This document shows positions 32,889-42,106 of a stretch of 64,000 bases of DNA, piece by piece. Under the pieces are notes generated by a model. That model did no database searches and was not told where the DNA came from. It worked only from the letters and a program-made list of their open reading frames with translations. Source of the DNA: SXOA01 sp051004015 (GTDB lineage Bacteria > Planctomycetota > Planctomycetia > Pirellulales > Pirellulaceae); the NCBI GenBank assembly GCA_051004015.1, contig JBPCKT010000148.1, positions 1 through 64,000 on the forward strand, given 5' to 3'. Made by a program: the position numbers and the translations under genes. Numbering within the stretch: the first letter of the stretch is position 1; each line of letters starts with the position of its first letter.

Positions 32889-35800
32889 ATGAAGACAATT
32901 TTCTCCACGGTACTAAAGGATGTCAAATCGCAGCTATTTTCTCGGAGGGGCCGCTACCAGCGCGCCAAAAACGCACGCTCGCGATTTTTCAGCCGTCCGA
33001 CTGTGGAGAATTTGGAAGACCGGCGCGTGCTAGCGACCTTCTATGTGGACAGCACTCCCGGTTTGGGAACGTTCACCCCGGTTGGCGGTGACCAGGCGCC
33101 GGTTGCCGGCCTGACCCTCGGGACCGACCTCTTCACCACCATTGGTGCCGCGGTTACCGCGGCGGCGGGGAATGCCCAGACCGATACGATCAATGTGGCG
33201 GACGGAGTTTACGCCGAGCAGGTGGCGGCCGCCGAGGCCGGCCTCATCTTCCTGGGGAATCAGTTCCTCTCCGACGGCCGCGACCTTGCGCGCGGCACCG
33301 AGTCGATCGTTACGGGCGTCGGCAACAGCGGGTTCACCCCGTTCTCGGTCACGGCCAGCGACGTACAGATCGCCGGCTTCACGGTCGAGGGCGCTACCAA
33401 TACCACCAACCTCGGCTTCGGCATCGTCCTGGGCGCCGGTACCGCCGGGTCTGAGGTTCGCAATAACGTTATCCAGAACAACATTGTCGGCCTGTCTTTG
33501 GCGAACAACAGCGCCTCCAACCAGACGGTCATCGAGCGGAACCTGTTCCGGAACAACAATCAGCCAGGGCCGCTCAGCGGCACCGGCATCTACACCGACC
33601 AGTTTGTCGGCGGCAGCACTCTGACGAATGTGCTGATTGACGACAACACGTTCATTGGGAACAACGGCCCCGCGGTGAACCTGGCCTCGACGCTGCCGGG
33701 TTCGCAGTCCAACGTGACGGTGTCCGACAATACGATCACCAACAACGGCAACGGCGTCTTGTTCTTCAACACGACGAACTCAACGATCACGCGCAACACG
33801 ATCACGGGTTCGGTCGGCTCCCAAGTGGGAGTGTTCGATGGCAGCAGCGGTATCACGATCACCGAAAATTTCATCGAGAATGGACAGGCACGCGGCATCC
33901 GCATCGCCGACTTTGGCGGAGGCCCCAACAGCAACATTACGATTACCAACAACAGCATCGAGAATAATGCCGGGAACGGGCTCGAGGTTGGGGCCGGGGG
34001 CTATACCGGCACGCTCAACGCCGAGAACAACTACTGGGGTTCACCTACAGGTCCGACGACTCCCGAGAACCCAGGCGGGACTGGGGACGAGATCGTCGCC
34101 CCTGCCGGCCAGGTCGATTTCTCGCCCTTCCTGGTGAGCGGCACCGACAGCCAGCCCGGCACACCCGGCTTCCAGCCGGCTGCCGGAACCGCGACGGGTA
34201 CCACGATCCAAGGCACGGCCGGCAACGACTTGCTGGAAATCTTCGCCGGTCCCGGCAGTAACAACGGCTTCTACCAACTCAACGGCGGGCCGCTGATCCC
34301 CTTCGTCGGCATCACCTCGTTCAGCTTTGCGGGCCTGGCGGGCAACGATATCTTCCGGGTCAACAACCCAGCCGGCGGACTGTTCGCGCCGGTCAATGGC
34401 ATCTTCTACGACGGCGGCCAGCCGGACGGTGCCCCCGGCGACAGCCTGGAGATCCTCGGCGGAGCTCACACCCGCGAAACGCATACCTTCACTCCCGATG
34501 GAGCTGACGGGCACAACGGCCTGATTGGCCTGCTCCTCGGCGCGATCACGGCAAACTACACCTATACCGGGCTGGAGCCGGTTCTCGTCAACGCCGGCAC
34601 CCCGACGGACGTCATCTTCAACCTGCCCACGGGGGACGGCAACAACCAGGCCATCCTCGAGGACGCGCCCGGCGCTAATCTGTCGCAGATCCGCAGCCAG
34701 AACGGCACGTTTGAAACGACCGTGTTCGTCAACCCCACCAACTCGCTGACCGTCAACTACGGCAACGACGGCGAGAGCGTGACGGTAGCCCAGCTCGACC
34801 CCGCGTTTGCTCCTCTTCTGCCCGTCGACCTCAACGGGGGCGCGGGGGGCGACCGCTTGTTCGTCAACTTCGCCAGCGGCAACAACGTCATTCCACCGCT
34901 GGGCATCAACTTCAACGGCGCCAGCGGCGCCGACGGCATCCTGCTGCTGCCCGGCTACACCGCCAGCAACGTCACCTACAACTACACCAACGGCTCGGAC
35001 GGCAACATCAACGTCGATGGCCGTATCATCAATTACACCGGCCAGGACTCGAGCATCGGCATCTTCGACCAGCTCACGGCCGCTAACCGGATCTTCAACT
35101 TCAGCGCCGTCGCCGACACGCTGACGGTCAATACCGGCTTCGCTGCCAACGACGGCTTCTCCCGCATGACGAGCGGCGGCACCGCGCTGCTGACCGACTT
35201 CCGCAACCCGACCTCTAACGCCACCTTCAACCTCGGCGCCGGCAACGACACGATCACCGTGCCGGGCTTCGACGCCGTCGGCGCGCCGCCAACAGCGACT
35301 TTCAACGGCCTGGCCGGCGACGATACCTTCAACATGACGGCCTCGACGACGACCGCCTCCACGGTGGACGGCGGCGAAATCGGCGAAACCGCGACCGGAG
35401 ACACGCTCAACTACGATGCCGCGGGGGGCGTCGTCACCCGCACCCCGCCGTCCGGGGAAAACGGCACGATTACCGCTCCTGGATTCCAGCCGTTCACGTT
35501 CGCGAACATCGAGAACGTCAACATCGTCAACGGCATCGCGACGATCTCCATCAACGACGTGACGCTGGCCGAGGGCAACGCCGGCACGACGGCGTTCGTG
35601 TTCACCGTGCGGCTCAGCACCACCAGCACCCAGACCATCGTCGTCAACTTCTCCACCCAGGACGGCACGGCGACAGTGGCCAACGCCGACTACGTGGCGA
35701 ACGCCGGAGCGGTGACCTTTGTACCGGGCGACACCGAGGAGACCATCACCGTGCTCGTCAACGGCGACACCACCCTCGAACCTACCGAAAACTTCTTCGT

Positions 35801-38800
35801 CAACCTCACTGGAGCCTCCGGCGGCTTCACCTTCGCCGACGCGCAGGGCACCGGCACCATCCTGAATGATGACGTAACGCCGACCGCCAACATCAACGAC
35901 GTGACACTGGCCGAAGGCAACGCCGGCACGACGGCGTTTGTGTTCACCGTTACGCTGACCAACGCGAGCACCACCCCCATCACGATTGCGTTCAACACCG
36001 AGAACGGCTCGGCCACGGTCGCGGACGCCGATTACGTGCCGACCACGGGAGTGCTGACGTTCGTCCCGGGCGACACGACCGAGACGATCACCGTCCTGGT
36101 CAACGGCGACACCAAGTTCGAACCGGAGGAGAACTTCCTCGTCCGCATCTCCAACCCCACTAATGCCACCATCAACGACGACCTGGGCTTCGGGACCATC
36201 GTCAACGACGACACCCAGCCGACCATCTCCATCGCCGACGTGAGCCAGGCCGAAGGCAATGGCCCCGGCACGACGGCGTTCGTATTCACCGTCACGCTCA
36301 GCAACGGGAGCGCCACGCCAATCACCGTGGGCTTCACCACCGTGAACAATACGGCCACCGTAGCCGATCTCGACTACGTGGCCAACGCGGGGACCCTCAC
36401 CTTCCTCAACGGCGACACGACCGAGACGATCACGGTTCTGGTCAACGGCGACACGAAGTTCGAGACCGACGAGGAGTTCCTGGTGCTGCTGAGCAACGCC
36501 ACCGGCGGAGCCACGTTCACGGACGCCAACGCCGTCGGCACCATCCTCAACGACGACGGGCGGCCGACTATCTCCATCAACGATGTGACGCTGGCCGAGG
36601 GGAACACCGGGACGACCACATTCACCTTCACACTCACGCTAAGCAACACCAGCGAGAACGTCGTGACGGTCAACTACGCCGCCGACAACGGCTCGGCGAC
36701 CGTGGCCGACTTGGACTACATCTTCGAGGCGGGCGTCGTCACTTTCGCGCCCGGCACGACCACGCAGACGATTACCATCGACGTCGTCGGCGACACGAAA
36801 CTCGAGTCCAACGAGTTCTTCGTGGTCAACCTGACCGTGCCGACCAACGCCATCATTGGCGACGGGCAGGGCCAGGGCAACATCACCAACGACGACGGTC
36901 AGCCATCGGTGAGCGTGAGCGATGCGGCTGCCGCGGAAGGCGATCCGGTCGTCTTTACCTTCACCCTGTCCAACGCGAGCGACCAGCCGGTGACGGTGCG
37001 GGTCAACACGACGGGCGGCACGGCCACCGCGGACGTCGATTACAACAACATCAACAGCTTCGTCGATGTCGTCTTCGCGCCGGGCACGACCACCCAGACG
37101 CTGGCGGTCCCGACGTTCGAGGACGCCAACGACGAGCCCAACGAGACGTTCCAGCTCAACGTCCTTAGCGCCATCAACGCGACGGTCGCCGACGGCCTGG
37201 CGATCGGCACCATCACCGACGACGACGCGACGCCCATCGTGTCGATCAACGATGTGACGCTGTTCGAGGGGAACGCGGGGACGACGCCGTTCGTCTTCAC
37301 GATCAGCCTGACCAACCCCAGCAGCCAGGCGATCACCGTCACCTACACCACCAACGACGGCACCGCCACGGTGGCCGACGCCGACTACCTCGATAACGAC
37401 GGCTCGGTCACGTTCGCGCCAGGGCAGACCTCGCAGACGGTGACAGTGCTGGTCAACGGCGACCTGAAGTTCGAGGCGGACGAGACATTCACCGTGACGA
37501 TCACCGGTATCAGCCCCGGGGGCAGCGCCGTTGGCGGCGATACCTCCGGCCTGGGCACCATCCTCAATGACTCCGGCCAGCCGAGTTTGACGGTGAGCGA
37601 TGCGACGGTCGAGGAAGGCGGCAACGCCGTCTTCACCCTGACGCTGAGCAATCCGACCGCTCAGGACGTGGTCATCACCTACAACACCACGAGCGGCACC
37701 GCCACCGGCGACGTCGATTACAACCAGCAGAATGCGCCGGCGACGATCACTATCCCGGCGGGCCAGACCACCGCGACCGTCACCATCTCAACGTTCGAGG
37801 ACCTCCTCGACGAGCCGGATGAGACGTTCTTCCTCAACATTCTCAGCGCCACCAACACCCTGGTCTCCGATGGCCAAGGCGTGGGGACGATCACCGATGA
37901 CGACGCCACGCCGACGATCAGCATCACGGATGCGACGGTGCTGGAAGGGAACGTGGGGAGCCAGATCGTGACGCTCACCGTCACGCTGACCAACCCGAGC
38001 AGCCAGGCCGTCGTCGTCACCTACACCACCGCGGATGGGACCGCGACGGCAGCGGGCGGCGACTACGTGACGACGGCGGGCACGCTGACGTTCGCGCCTG
38101 GACAGACGAGCCAGACCATTGACGTGCTGGTCAACGGCGACCTGACGTTCGAAGCCACCGAGAGCTTCTTCGTCAATCTCCTCACCGCCACCAACGCGGT
38201 AATCGCCGACCCGCAGGGTCAAATCACCATCACCAACGACGACGTCCAGCCCACGGTGTCGACCAGCGACGCGACGGCCACGGAAGGCAGCCCGGCCGTG
38301 TTCACGCTCACGCTCTCCAACCCGAGCGACCAGACGGTGACGGCGCGGGTCAACACCAACGGCCTGACGGCCACCGCGAACGTCGATTACAACAACATCG
38401 ACAGCTTCTTCGACGTGGTCTTCGCGCCCGGCACAACCGTCCAGACGGTGTCCATTCCGACGTTCGAGGACAACATCGACGAGCCCAATGAGACATTCCA
38501 GCTCAACGTCATCAGCAGCACCAACGCGACGGTCGCCGACGGCCAGGGGATCGGCACCATCGTCGACAACGACGCAGCGCCCGTGATCACGATCACGGAC
38601 GTGACAGTGGCCGAAGGTAACGCGGGGACGACGAGCGCCGTCTTTACGGTCACGCTTTCCAACCCGAGCAGCCAGCCCATCACCGTCGCCTACACCACCG
38701 TGGACGGCACCGCGACGGCTGCCGACGACGACTACGAGACGACGGCGGGCACGCTGACGTTCGCGCCGGGACAGACGAGCCAGACCATTGCCGTCCCGAT

Positions 38801-41800
38801 CAACGGCGACACGAAGTTCGAGCTGAACGAGTCGTTCACCGTCGTGCTGTCGGCTCCGACGGGGGGCGCCACCTTTGGTGACAATACCGGCGTGGGCACC
38901 ATCACCAACGACGACTTCCAGCCGACGGCGTCGATCACCGACGTGACGTTAGCCGAAGGGAACTCGGGCACAACGGCGTTCGTGTTCACCGTCACCTTGA
39001 CCAACGCCAGTGCGACCACGGTCACGATGAACTTCGCCACGCAGGACGGGACGGCGACCGTGGCCCTCCTCGACTATCTGGCCAACGCGGGCACGCTGAC
39101 CTTCGCGCCGGGCGTCACCACGCAGACCATCACCGTCCTGGTCAACGGCGACCTCAAGCACGAGCCGAACGAGACCTTCTTCGTCAACCTCACCACTCCC
39201 AGCGGCACCACCTTCATCGACTCGCAGGGCCAGGGCACGATCCTGAACGACGACGCGATTCCCGCGGTGTCGATCACCGACGTGACGGTGACCGAGGGGA
39301 ACGCGGGGACGACGGCGGCTGTCTTCACGGTCACGCTCGCCAATCCGAGCGGCCAGGCGATCACGATCTTCTATACGACCAACAACGGCACGGCCACGGT
39401 CGCCGACGGCGACTACGTGGACAACGACGGGTCGATCGTCTTCGCCCCGGGCGAAACCTCGAACACCATTACGGTCCTGGTCAATGGAGACACGAAGTTC
39501 GAGGCCACGGAGACCTTCACGGTGACGCTCACCGGCGGCATCCCCCCCGGCAGCTTCAACATCGTCGACACCATCGGCATGGGCGCCATCACCAACGACG
39601 ACGCCCAGCCGACGCTGACCGTCGCGGACGTGGCCGTGGCCGAGGGGAGCCCCGCGGTGTTCACGATCATTCTGTCCAACACGACCGACCAGAATGTGAT
39701 CGTCACCTACAGCACCTTTAACCAGTCGGCCATTGCCCCGGATGACTACGCGACCCAGGCGGGCACAGTCACCATCCTCGCCGGCCAGACCACGGCCACC
39801 GTCACGGTGCCGACGGTCGATGACAACATTGACGAGCCCAACGAGACTTTCCTGCTGGTCGTCACCGGGGCGACCAACGTGATAACCTCGGACGGCACGG
39901 CCAACGGGATCATCAACGACAACGACGCCGCCCCGGCGATCAGCATCAACAATGCGACAGTGACTGAGGGTGATGCGGGAAGCCAGACCGTAACTCTCAC
40001 CGTCACGCTGAGCAACCCCAGCAGCAGCACCGTCACGGTGAACTTCGCGACCGCCAACGGCACGGCGACTGTTGCCGACAACGACTATGAAACCGCCTCG
40101 GGAACGCTCACGTTCCTGCCCCTTCAAACGACCGCGACCATCAACGTGACGGTCAACGGTGACACTCAGATCGAAGCCGACGAAAACTTCTTCGTCAACC
40201 TCAGCAATCCCACCAACGCGACCATCGGGGACGGCCAGGGCGAGATCACTATCATCAACGACGACTTCGGGGTTGACGTATCGGTGACAAAGTCCGGCAC
40301 CCCCGACACGGTCATCGCGGGCCAGAACCTGACCTACACGATTGTCGTGAGCAATAACGGCGTGAGCGACTCCCTGGGAGTGACTCTCAGCGACATCATC
40401 CCCGTCGATACGACCTTTGTCTCATTTGTATCTCCGGCGGGCTGGACCAGCACAACTCCCGCTGTCGGCGGAACGGGCACGGTGACAAGCTCCATCGCCA
40501 CCCTCGCCGCGGGTAGCGGAGACCAGACCTTTACCCTGATCGTCAGGGCCAGCGCGGCAGCGGCGAACGGGTCGACCATTACCAACACGGCCACGGTCGA
40601 TGCGGTCACGGCCGATCCCGACCCGTCGAACAACTCCGCCTCCACGTTCTCCACCGTCGACGCGACGGCGGACTTGTCCATCACCAAAACGGGGAATTCG
40701 GACTTCGTCTCACCCGGACAGCAACTGACCTATACGATCGTCGTGAGCAACAACGGCGTGGCTACCGCCCAAAACGTCACGTTGACGGACGTGCTTCCCG
40801 CGAATACCGTCTTTGTCTCGTTCGTTTCTCCCGCCGGCTGGACCAACACCACGCCCGCGGTCGGCGGAACGGGCACGGTGACGAGCTCCAACGCTTCGCT
40901 CGCCGCCGGCGCTTCGGCCAGCTTCACCCTCACTGTCCAGGTGAGTGCCACGGCCCCGAATGGCGCGATAATTACCAATACCGCTTCGGTGGAGACGACC
41001 TCCGACGAAACCGACGTGAGCAACAACTCAGGCACGGACACGGCCGAAGTGACGCTGTCGGTCCTGCAAGATTGCAATGTCACTACCCTTAACGCAGCGG
41101 GAACTCCCGATACGGCGACGCTGCGAGCCGACGCCGACAATCCGGGGTCGAACGTGATTGTCGTCACCGGCACCTCCAGGAACGACGTGATCCTCATCGA
41201 GCCGCGTCCCACCGATGCCTCCCAGGTCCGGGTCAAAATCAACGGCCAGCTCCGAGGCATCTTCAACAACTCGACCTTTAGTCGGTTTGTCGCCTTCGGC
41301 CTGGGGGGGAACGACAAGATCATCGTCGGCTGGCACCTGGAACAGGACGCGAAGCTCTTTGGAGGCGCCGGCGATGACTACCTCTATGGCGGAGCTGGCA
41401 AGGATGGCCTGGACGGCGGCATTGGAAATGACCACTTGTTCGGCGGCTTGGACAACGATGTCCTGTGCGGCGCAGCCGGAACCGATTTCCTCTATGGCCA
41501 ACAGGATAACGACGTGCTGGGGGGTGGAGCCGGCAACGACAAGCTGTTTGGAGAAGGGGGAAACGACCAGCTCCAAGGCGGCGACGGCCTCGACTACCTG
41601 TACGGCGGCATTGGCGACGACCTTTTGTTCGGCCAGGTCGGCAATGACGTCCTCTTCGGGGAATCGGGCAATGACATCGCCGTGGGAGGCGCGGGCAACG
41701 ATCACATCTACGGCGGTACCGGCCGGGACCTGCTGATCGGCGGCACCGGAGACGACACGCTCTACGGCGAAAGCGACGACGACATCCTTGTCGCCAACTC

Positions 41801-42056
41801 CACCACCCATGACACCAACCAGATCGCCCTGATGGCCATTCTCCTCGAATGGACGTCGGGCAACAGCTACGCCACGCGGGTGAACAACATCCGCAGCGGC
41901 GGCGGCGGCGCGAACGGCGGCTTCACCCTGAACAGCGGCACCGTCATCGATGACGGCCGGCCCGACTGCCTGTGGGGCAACGGCGGGCAGGACTGGTTCC
42001 TGACTGGTGTGACCGACAAGGTCAAGGACAAAGCCGCCAATGAAACGGTGAACTAA
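32889..42056 (+). CDS. Giant extracellular beta-helix / 14x Calx-beta / DUF11 / RTX protein
   Basis: About 3055 residues from ATG 32889 (GAGG 8 bases upstream). The N-terminus is basic with ENLEDRRVLA (about 39-48), the motif of planctomycete extracellular proteins. Next is a right-handed beta-helix (about 50-400; repeated NNVIQNN and SNVTVSDNTITNNG turns), then an irregular beta region. Fourteen Calx-beta units of about 110 residues (about 885-2460) follow; most begin with S-I-x-D-V-T-x-x-E-G-N. Two DUF11 units (about 2460-2725; VSVTKSGTPDT, LSITKTGNSD) and an RTX calcium-binding block (about 2824-2969; GGAGNDxLxG nonamers) complete it. It should be secreted or surface-attached and calcium-stabilised, with roles in adhesion or matrix inferred. 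The export route is unknown. Confidence 0.9.
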   Translation: MKTIFSTVLKDVKSQLFSRRGRYQRAKNARSRFFSRPTVENLEDRRVLATFYVDSTPGLGTFTPVGGDQAPVAGLTLGTDLFTTIGAAVTAAAGNAQTDTINVADGVYAEQVAAAEAGLIFLGNQFLSDGRDLARGTESIVTGVGNSGFTPFSVTASDVQIAGFTVEGATNTTNLGFGIVLGAGTAGSEVRNNVIQNNIVGLSLANNSASNQTVIERNLFRNNNQPGPLSGTGIYTDQFVGGSTLTNVLIDDNTFIGNNGPAVNLASTLPGSQSNVTVSDNTITNNGNGVLFFNTTNSTITRNTITGSVGSQVGVFDGSSGITITENFIENGQARGIRIADFGGGPNSNITITNNSIENNAGNGLEVGAGGYTGTLNAENNYWGSPTGPTTPENPGGTGDEIVAPAGQVDFSPFLVSGTDSQPGTPGFQPAAGTATGTTIQGTAGNDLLEIFAGPGSNNGFYQLNGGPLIPFVGITSFSFAGLAGNDIFRVNNPAGGLFAPVNGIFYDGGQPDGAPGDSLEILGGAHTRETHTFTPDGADGHNGLIGLLLGAITANYTYTGLEPVLVNAGTPTDVIFNLPTGDGNNQAILEDAPGANLSQIRSQNGTFETTVFVNPTNSLTVNYGNDGESVTVAQLDPAFAPLLPVDLNGGAGGDRLFVNFASGNNVIPPLGINFNGASGADGILLLPGYTASNVTYNYTNGSDGNINVDGRIINYTGQDSSIGIFDQLTAANRIFNFSAVADTLTVNTGFAANDGFSRMTSGGTALLTDFRNPTSNATFNLGAGNDTITVPGFDAVGAPPTATFNGLAGDDTFNMTASTTTASTVDGGEIGETATGDTLNYDAAGGVVTRTPPSGENGTITAPGFQPFTFANIENVNIVNGIATISINDVTLAEGNAGTTAFVFTVRLSTTSTQTIVVNFSTQDGTATVANADYVANAGAVTFVPGDTEETITVLVNGDTTLEPTENFFVNLTGASGGFTFADAQGTGTILNDDVTPTANINDVTLAEGNAGTTAFVFTVTLTNASTTPITIAFNTENGSATVADADYVPTTGVLTFVPGDTTETITVLVNGDTKFEPEENFLVRISNPTNATINDDLGFGTIVNDDTQPTISIADVSQAEGNGPGTTAFVFTVTLSNGSATPITVGFTTVNNTATVADLDYVANAGTLTFLNGDTTETITVLVNGDTKFETDEEFLVLLSNATGGATFTDANAVGTILNDDGRPTISINDVTLAEGNTGTTTFTFTLTLSNTSENVVTVNYAADNGSATVADLDYIFEAGVVTFAPGTTTQTITIDVVGDTKLESNEFFVVNLTVPTNAIIGDGQGQGNITNDDGQPSVSVSDAAAAEGDPVVFTFTLSNASDQPVTVRVNTTGGTATADVDYNNINSFVDVVFAPGTTTQTLAVPTFEDANDEPNETFQLNVLSAINATVADGLAIGTITDDDATPIVSINDVTLFEGNAGTTPFVFTISLTNPSSQAITVTYTTNDGTATVADADYLDNDGSVTFAPGQTSQTVTVLVNGDLKFEADETFTVTITGISPGGSAVGGDTSGLGTILNDSGQPSLTVSDATVEEGGNAVFTLTLSNPTAQDVVITYNTTSGTATGDVDYNQQNAPATITIPAGQTTATVTISTFEDLLDEPDETFFLNILSATNTLVSDGQGVGTITDDDATPTISITDATVLEGNVGSQIVTLTVTLTNPSSQAVVVTYTTADGTATAAGGDYVTTAGTLTFAPGQTSQTIDVLVNGDLTFEATESFFVNLLTATNAVIADPQGQITITNDDVQPTVSTSDATATEGSPAVFTLTLSNPSDQTVTARVNTNGLTATANVDYNNIDSFFDVVFAPGTTVQTVSIPTFEDNIDEPNETFQLNVISSTNATVADGQGIGTIVDNDAAPVITITDVTVAEGNAGTTSAVFTVTLSNPSSQPITVAYTTVDGTATAADDDYETTAGTLTFAPGQTSQTIAVPINGDTKFELNESFTVVLSAPTGGATFGDNTGVGTITNDDFQPTASITDVTLAEGNSGTTAFVFTVTLTNASATTVTMNFATQDGTATVALLDYLANAGTLTFAPGVTTQTITVLVNGDLKHEPNETFFVNLTTPSGTTFIDSQGQGTILNDDAIPAVSITDVTVTEGNAGTTAAVFTVTLANPSGQAITIFYTTNNGTATVADGDYVDNDGSIVFAPGETSNTITVLVNGDTKFEATETFTVTLTGGIPPGSFNIVDTIGMGAITNDDAQPTLTVADVAVAEGSPAVFTIILSNTTDQNVIVTYSTFNQSAIAPDDYATQAGTVTILAGQTTATVTVPTVDDNIDEPNETFLLVVTGATNVITSDGTANGIINDNDAAPAISINNATVTEGDAGSQTVTLTVTLSNPSSSTVTVNFATANGTATVADNDYETASGTLTFLPLQTTATINVTVNGDTQIEADENFFVNLSNPTNATIGDGQGEITIINDDFGVDVSVTKSGTPDTVIAGQNLTYTIVVSNNGVSDSLGVTLSDIIPVDTTFVSFVSPAGWTSTTPAVGGTGTVTSSIATLAAGSGDQTFTLIVRASAAAANGSTITNTATVDAVTADPDPSNNSASTFSTVDATADLSITKTGNSDFVSPGQQLTYTIVVSNNGVATAQNVTLTDVLPANTVFVSFVSPAGWTNTTPAVGGTGTVTSSNASLAAGASASFTLTVQVSATAPNGAIITNTASVETTSDETDVSNNSGTDTAEVTLSVLQDCNVTTLNAAGTPDTATLRADADNPGSNVIVVTGTSRNDVILIEPRPTDASQVRVKINGQLRGIFNNSTFSRFVAFGLGGNDKIIVGWHLEQDAKLFGGAGDDYLYGGAGKDGLDGGIGNDHLFGGLDNDVLCGAAGTDFLYGQQDNDVLGGGAGNDKLFGEGGNDQLQGGDGLDYLYGGIGDDLLFGQVGNDVLFGESGNDIAVGGAGNDHIYGGTGRDLLIGGTGDDTLYGESDDDILVANSTTHDTNQIALMAILLEWTSGNSYATRVNNIRSGGGGANGGFTLNSGTVIDDGRPDCLWGNGGQDWFLTGVTDKVKDKAANETVN
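35541..40266 (+). repeat. Fourteen tandem Calx-beta coding units
   Basis: Units of roughly 337 bp encode the Calx-beta domains. They are diverged at nucleotide level, but blocks such as GACGGC-ACGGCGACGGTGGC and GTCAACGGCGACACGAAGTTCGA recur. This region is prone to recombination and misassembly. It is a protein-domain array, not a CRISPR. Confidence 0.85.
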
Positions 42057-42106
42057 GTCCGATTGATAATGGATTGCGTGGTCCCCAGCGATGCGTGGGA
42101 GGACAA

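Noticed and set aside
38949..40127. 392-codon minus-strand open frame
   Set aside because: Antisense to the Calx-beta array; repeated residues mirror the repeats on the other strand.
35541..40266. Periodic repeats resembling a CRISPR array
   Set aside because: The period is about 337 bp, the units are diverged and in frame, and they encode Calx-beta domains.
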